A DNA stretch of 64,000 bases, taken from the NCBI RefSeq assembly GCF_030409215.1, contig NZ_JAUFPL010000032.1, forward strand, positions 377,638-441,637. The letters are read 5' to 3'. Made by a program: the position numbers and the translations under genes. Source of the stretch: Halomonas ramblicola (GTDB taxonomy: Bacteria > Pseudomonadota > Gammaproteobacteria > Pseudomonadales > Halomonadaceae). This document shows, piece by piece, positions 59,476-64,000 of this stretch. Each line of letters starts with the position of its first letter. Position 1 is the stretch's first letter. The notes below the pieces were generated by a model. That model made no database searches, was not told the origin of the DNA, and saw nothing but the letters and a program-made list of their open reading frames with translations.

Positions 59476-60135
59476 TAGTCAGTCAACTGCGCCCCTGGTA
59501 CTGCAGCGCGCGATGGGCTGGATCGACCTCAGCGATACCGACACGTTGCGCCGTGACCCGCTCTGGCAATTGGCCTGCAGTGATGCCCTTGGGATGACAC
59601 CATTGATGCAGGATCGGCCTTCTCAAGCCACACGGTCGCGGCTGCTGACGTGCCTCAGCCGCAACGACAACATCGATGCCGTGTACGAAGGCCTGCTGCG
59701 ACTGGTAGTCTGGCGCTTGACCTCCCTGAAGAATGGCGAACGTCCCGAGTAGCTGACCCTGGATCTCGCGAGATCCACGGCCACCAGGGTGGCTCGGCCT
59801 TTCACGGGCACGTCGGTGCATGCATCTACTCGCCGCTGGTCGCTTCGCTGGCCGAGACAGGCGACATGGTGGGCGGCCTGCTGCGCGAGGACAACGCCGG
59901 TCCGGCCGAGAATGCCGATACCTGGATCCCGCGTCTGATCAGGTGACTCCACGAGAGCACCGGAGCTCAGGTTCGAGTGCGCATCGACGCCGGCTTCACC
60001 GACAACGCGACGCTGTAGCCCCTGGAAAGATCTCGACAATGGCCGGCTGCGCAGCCACATGGGCCTGCAGAAGCTGACCGAGTTGAGCTGACACCCCAGC
60101 GATACCGCGACAAAGCCAAGACCAGGGCGGCCACA
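59476..60135 (+). pseudogene. IS1380-like transposase remnant
   Basis: Broken frames carry recognisable pieces. MGWIDLSDTDTLRRDPLWQLACSD is the N-terminal helical part, SPLVASLAETGDMVGGLLRED and NADTWIPRLI come from the middle, and VRVRIDAGFTDNATL has the Asp of the catalytic core. Stops and frameshifts (for example TAG at 59750 and TGA at 59943) and missing blocks make it inactive. The order and wording of motifs match IS1380-family DDE transposases. Terminal inverted repeats were not found. Confidence 0.6.
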
Positions 60136-60471
60136 ACGGTAGCCAGCGATCAGGGCTACCCTGACGGCTGACATCAATTCCTTAAAGTTATAATAGAGCG
60201 AAAGAAAAGCTGTACTCTGGCATCGGCCAGCAGGTTCTCATACCACAGATGCTGCTGATGAGGGCCAAAGCTAGCAACTAGTGGATCCAAGACGCTCGAT
60301 CAGCGCCCTCATGAATGAGGCGGGATTATCTGTGTCGGTGGCGTTCTGTAGAAGTAGATGGAGTAGAGGCCATCTCAACCAATGGACTCTCGATTGAATT
60401 CATGATAAGAAAAGCGGGTGGTACCTCGCAACTCCAAAAATTGAACGAGATAGCGAAAGGGACAAACATGT
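60136..60471. other. Non-coding, AT-rich junction before the LysR gene
   Basis: Base composition falls sharply here. No convincing gene is visible. A TATAAT at 60189-60194 with CTGACA at 60168-60173 (15-base spacing) is a possible promoter, and AAAGGG just before 60460 is the likely ribosome-binding site of the following gene. Confidence 0.4.
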
Positions 60472-61404
60472 ATGAACACTAGATTCTATGAGACCTTTAT
60501 CTGGCTATCAAAACTGGGAAACTTTAGCAAAACAGCAGAAAAACTTCACGCTACGCAACCCACAATCACCTCACGTATTCAGGCGCTAGAGGATTCATTT
60601 GACGTTGAGCTCTATACCAGAGGAACTAAGCCTTTAAAATTAACACCCGAGGGCAAATTAGTACTCCAGTATGCCAAGAAGATTGTCGATTTGGAAGGAG
60701 AGCTTGAAAGCACACTCTCTGACAATGAGCTAAAAGACACACTAAAGGTCGGTGTTGTTGAGCTGGCGACAGTGACCTGGGTGCCTGACTTTATTCGCGA
60801 ACTCCAGGATCGATATCCCAAAACAGTCCTGGAGTTTAAAGGTGGCCTTCAATCTGAAATTATGCAGAAGATAAGAAACGATGAACTTGATCTGGTATTT
60901 GTATTAGGACCACAAAGCGAACCCGAGCTCCATAATGAAAAAATTTGCACTTTTTCAATGTCCTGGGTCGCGTCCCCCGAGTTTTTTTCTGATCATGAAG
61001 AGATGGACATCAGTGAGATAAATGGCTTTCCAATTATTCTACCCCCCAGCAATGCATCCACCTATCCTTACCTTAAAGAGTATCTACTGGTCAACGGCAT
61101 GGAAGACGCAATGTCAGACACTCAAATGGTAAAGTTAGACTGCGTGTTTTCTGGAGCCACCGGCTTATCCCTTGTGAAAAAAGGTATTGGCGTTATGCCA
61201 TTGCCAACGGCAGCGGTTATTGAAGAGATTAAAGCGGGAGCCTTGGTAAAACTTCCGATAAGACAATCGCCACCGAATATTTACATGACCGCTTGTCTAA
61301 AGAAAAAGAACCAGAGCGTATTTTTGAATGATATCGTTGCCATCGCTGAAAAATGTGCCAAAGATTACGCCGAATCAGTTTCAGAAGGAGCGGTCTGGGT
61401 GTGA
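60472..61404 (+). CDS. LysR-type transcriptional regulator, AT-rich
   Basis: A 310-residue LysR protein with an N-terminal helix-turn-helix (FYETFIWLSKLGNFSKTAEKLHATQPTITSRIQALEDSF). A periplasmic-binding-like effector domain follows (KVGVVELATVTWVPDFIRELQ, ELDLVFVLGP, GLSLVKKGIGVMPLP). Codon third positions are mostly A/T, unlike every other intact gene in the window, so it was probably acquired from a lower-GC donor. It sits between two decayed transposases and has no obvious partner on the minus strand; its target may be the porin at 62761 or lie elsewhere. Confidence 0.88.
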   Translation: MNTRFYETFIWLSKLGNFSKTAEKLHATQPTITSRIQALEDSFDVELYTRGTKPLKLTPEGKLVLQYAKKIVDLEGELESTLSDNELKDTLKVGVVELATVTWVPDFIRELQDRYPKTVLEFKGGLQSEIMQKIRNDELDLVFVLGPQSEPELHNEKICTFSMSWVASPEFFSDHEEMDISEINGFPIILPPSNASTYPYLKEYLLVNGMEDAMSDTQMVKLDCVFSGATGLSLVKKGIGVMPLPTAAVIEEIKAGALVKLPIRQSPPNIYMTACLKKKNQSVFLNDIVAIAEKCAKDYAESVSEGAVWV

Positions 61405-61744
61405 TAGAAATAGTCTTGATCTTGTCTGGCAATCTAGAAAGGCAAGGAGCTGGGGTGAGTTGAACGAGATTTCCGGACACTGCCCAGCTTCAAAAAGAGG
61501 CTGCATTATGTCTTAGGAAGCGCCGCATAAATCCTGTCGCGGCTACCTAACCGGCACCGGCGGAATAGTACCTGACCTTCCTGCCGCCGCCTGACAGAGC
61601 TACCCGATGAAGCAGACCCCGTTGTCCAGGCTGAGTACCAGAATGAGCCCGGCTTATTCATGGGGCCAGCCTGAAAACCTGAATTCAAGTAATAAGCGCA
61701 ACACCCGTGGTATCCAAGGCTCCTGAGTATTCCCCCATGAACAC
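61405..61744. other. Non-coding remnant region
   Basis: Contains no convincing gene. GC rises again from about 61500. A short minus frame ending RDRIYAALPKT (start of stretch near 61510) looks like eroded insertion-sequence DNA, but I cannot name the family. Confidence 0.35.
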
Positions 61745-62456
61745 CTATGCCGGTGTCCAGTAGTCGAGTCGCTTCCTGGGGCGGTCATTCTGCTTCCACA
61801 CCACCTAGCGCAATTCGGCATCGGTGTCCTGTCGGAAGTCCGTTCCCTTGGGGAAGTACTGCCAATAGGTACCCGCTGCGGCGCTCTACCAGCGCGACAA
61901 ATCCCAATTGCTTGTGCCCCTCGAGCCCGGTGTCACCCTCTCAGTGGCCGATGAAGCGCCGATCATCGGCCTCAGTCGGGCGGTGTTCGATGCCTACCCG
62001 GTTGGGGATATTGCCAAGCCCTGCGCTCTTGGCCTGGGCTAGGTGCTCGCTGCGCCATTTGGGTCGACGGAGATGCAGCCAGAGACCACTACCCTGTGCC
62101 GTGTCATCCCAGATTCAGGGGTAGATCCACTGATGACTGATGCCTACGCCAGCAAAGGGCGCCATGAACCCGCTGAATTCCTGGGGACTCCACTTCTCAC
62201 GCAGCCGACCAACAACGGCGGCGATCATGCTCGGCAAGCGCTGAGTCCACTTCCAGGCTGTACGGCGCCGATGATCACTGAGGGGCTGGGCCTACTCGGG
62301 ATCGTAGCCGCCGGAGGTGGCGTTGCGGCGCAGCTCACGGCTGATCGTGCTGTGATGGAGACCCAGCCCCCTGCCGATCTAGCGCTGGCTCTTTCCCAAG
62401 TCATGGCGGGCGTGGATCTGGTATCGCTGGGTCTGTGTTAGCTGTCGGTATCCCAT
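61745..62456 (-). pseudogene. IS30-family transposase remnant
   Basis: The minus strand from the ATG at 62456 reads MGYRQLTQTQRYQIHARHDL, GLGLHHSTISRELRRNA, SPQEFSGFMAPF, HQWIYP, GNIPNRVGIEHRP, GHxEGDTGLEGHKQ and LVERRSGY. It then jumps to QYFPKGTDFRQDTDAELR and NDRPRKRLDYWTPA with a TAG at 61745. These are IS30 blocks in order. In-frame stops replace Gln, Glu and Trp codons (including the Trp of GHWEGD), and much of the DDE core is deleted. Confidence 0.75.
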
Positions 62457-62760
62457 GCTCTGCTTCACCCAGTTGTGGATGGACTGAGACGTAGGCTCGA
62501 ATTCCTTGGCTAGGCATTGGGTCCCGGAGTGCAGTGGTCCATGGTACGAACCATTGTCCGAGATGGGGTAAAGAATTTGTTATACCAGCCCCCAATATTT
62601 TCCTATTAGAGATTCAGCAGAGCCTCTGTCATGATAGGTTTCAACTCACCGATGGGGCCCACAGGATTTTGATTAAAGCCTTTACGCTTTAGCTTAGTTA
62701 GAAACTTCCACATAGCTCAGCTCAACCACATCCATTTACTTACACACAACAGGAAAAACC
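62457..62760. other. Intergenic region before the porin gene
   Basis: Flanks the IS30 remnant, then becomes AT-rich from about 62565. It probably holds the porin promoter; no specific elements stand out. No gene is visible. Confidence 0.35.
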
Positions 62761-63969
62761 ATGTCCGATAAATACAATGAAAAGGCAGCTACGATGGATA
62801 ACTTCAAGAACCTGAGAAGAGGTATGCTATTCACACTCTCCTCCCTAGCCCTGGCGGTCTCCCTTTCCGCCCAGGCGTATGAGTTCGAGGTCGGGGATAC
62901 CACGGCGAGCATCTATGGCTACGTCAAACTGGACATGATCTATGACATGGACGCCGAGCTTCCCCCCCTAGGGTTCAACCCAGCGATTCCCTTAGATGGC
63001 ACTACTCGTGATAATATCAATGGGCATACCCAACTCCACGCCAAGGAGAGCCGCATCGCCTTCGCAACCTCGACGCCGACCGAGCGGGGGGAGTTGCAGA
63101 CCGTGATCGAAGGGGATTTCTACGGCGGCAGCGGTGATGGCGAGGAGCTCCGGCTGCGTCATGCCTACGCTCAATGGAACGGTATCATCGCTGGACAGAC
63201 GTGGAGCAACTTTGGCTCCGTGCTGGGGGTGAATCGTACGGTTGACTTCAAGGTACAGCCGGGGCCGGGAACCGGTGCCCGGCAAAGTCAGCTGCGCTAT
63301 ACCACCGGTGGCTTCTCGGTAGCACTCGAGGATCCGAGCAATGTCGGTGGCACCGTGGCGGACGGTTTCGCGCCGAACGGGCGCTATGTCGCACATAGTG
63401 CAAACAAGAATACCCTGCCAGATCTGACCCTGCGTTACATGGGCAAGGCGGGCAATCTCAGCTATGGCGCCTCGGGGGTGCTGCGTCAGTTGGAGGTCGA
63501 CGATGGTGTTCAGGATGACAGCGCGCTCGGCTGGGGTGTGGGCCTTGAGGCCGAGTATCGCCTCACGCCGGCTGTAACCCTGCGAGGCAGTATCACGCAT
63601 GGCGATGGAATCGGCGAATACTTGTCGGAGTCGCCCGCGGCCCCGGCCTATGTGGATCCTGACACAGGCAGCGTCGAACCAATCACGCTAACCGGCGGTA
63701 GCGTCGGTGTACGGGTGGCGGCAGGTCCTGGCTACATCAACCTGGGCTACGGCTATGCTACCGCCGATCTGGATGATGCCGTCAACGCCGGAGTCGCCAA
63801 CGCCGATTTGGCCAACAAGACCTTCAGCGATCTTCATCTGAACTATATCTGGTCACCGATGCGCCGCGTCAGCTACGGTTTGGAAGTCAGTCACCAGACC
63901 CGCGAAATCGCTAACGGCGATGATGGTGATGCGGTTCGTCTCCAAGGGATGGTGATGTATCACTTCTGA
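62761..63969 (+). CDS. DcaP-like trimeric outer-membrane porin
   Basis: A 402-residue protein with an N-terminal signal peptide (hydrophobic LFTLSSLALAVSLSAQAYE, cleavage near residue 38) and a 16-strand-type barrel. It starts YEFEVGDTTASIYGYVKLDMIYD and ends VRLQGMVMYHF, with terminal Phe for BAM recognition. SRIAFATSTPTERGEL and YAQWNGIIAGQTWSNFG are typical of DcaP-family channels for organic acids. AGGAAAA precedes the ATG at 62761; a second in-frame ATG at 62794 would give a more standard signal length. Confidence 0.8.
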   Translation: MSDKYNEKAATMDNFKNLRRGMLFTLSSLALAVSLSAQAYEFEVGDTTASIYGYVKLDMIYDMDAELPPLGFNPAIPLDGTTRDNINGHTQLHAKESRIAFATSTPTERGELQTVIEGDFYGGSGDGEELRLRHAYAQWNGIIAGQTWSNFGSVLGVNRTVDFKVQPGPGTGARQSQLRYTTGGFSVALEDPSNVGGTVADGFAPNGRYVAHSANKNTLPDLTLRYMGKAGNLSYGASGVLRQLEVDDGVQDDSALGWGVGLEAEYRLTPAVTLRGSITHGDGIGEYLSESPAAPAYVDPDTGSVEPITLTGGSVGVRVAAGPGYINLGYGYATADLDDAVNAGVANADLANKTFSDLHLNYIWSPMRRVSYGLEVSHQTREIANGDDGDAVRLQGMVMYHF

Positions 63970-64000
63970 CGGATAGCTGCACCTGCTTGGGGGCTGCCAG

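Noticed and set aside
61405-61744. Terminal inverted repeats of a complete insertion sequence
   Set aside because: No convincing matching ends were found around either transposase remnant, so no intact mobile element is claimed.

Overview
The window is high-GC bacterial DNA with gammaproteobacterial gene content, most consistent with a halomonad (Halomonas/Chromohalobacter-like). The grounds are glcB-type malate synthase G, split class II ribonucleotide reductase (nrdJa/nrdJb), a membrane-bound NarGHI nitrate reductase with NarXL and two NarK porters, a cyanophycin locus, and GC-rich extragenic palindromes. No rRNA, tRNA or CRISPR array was seen. Everything was read by eye from sequence, with no database search.

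Layout. 1-10216 is core metabolism: a lipoprotein, an alpha/beta hydrolase, glcB, a thioesterase, a DUF423 protein, trmB, and nrdJa/nrdJb. nrdJa carries a 377-residue intein immediately before the radical cysteine and lies behind a pair of NrdR-like boxes. 10304-21137 is a nitric-oxide/anaerobiosis block: a HepT/MntA toxin-antitoxin pair beside a truncated ubiU, a globin, a hemerythrin, ytfE, norR, a small secreted protein, a PpyR-like membrane protein, a stand-alone sdhB, hmp, a Yip1-like protein, a P450 remnant, nnrS and sirB2-like genes. Candidate NorR, sigma-54, NsrR and DNR/ANR sites tie these genes together. 21228-25875 is a tightly overlapped cphB-cphA-iadA operon for making and fully degrading cyanophycin.

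26099-41116 is the nitrate respiration cluster: narK1, narK2, narL, narX, then divergent narGHJI, a parvulin, a shrunken moeA remnant and a DNR-type regulator. It has an exact FNR-type box and several 7-2-7 NarL-type palindromes. 41151-43253 is a graveyard of four broken genes. 43517-59316 is a quinohemoprotein amine dehydrogenase (QHNDH) locus: an AcoR-type sigma-54 activator, a four-gene TetR/hydrolase cassette, a sigma-54 promoter, qhpA-qhpD-qhpC-qhpB-qhpF-qhpE, an IclR regulator, a Tat-exported amidase and qhpG.

59340-62760 is a degraded, partly AT-rich border with IS1380-like and IS30-like transposase remnants around an AT-rich LysR gene. It is followed by a DcaP-like porin at the right end. 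The main biological themes are nitrate respiration, defence against the NO it generates (including a possible spare SdhB subunit), nitrogen storage as cyanophycin, and use of primary amines through QHNDH.
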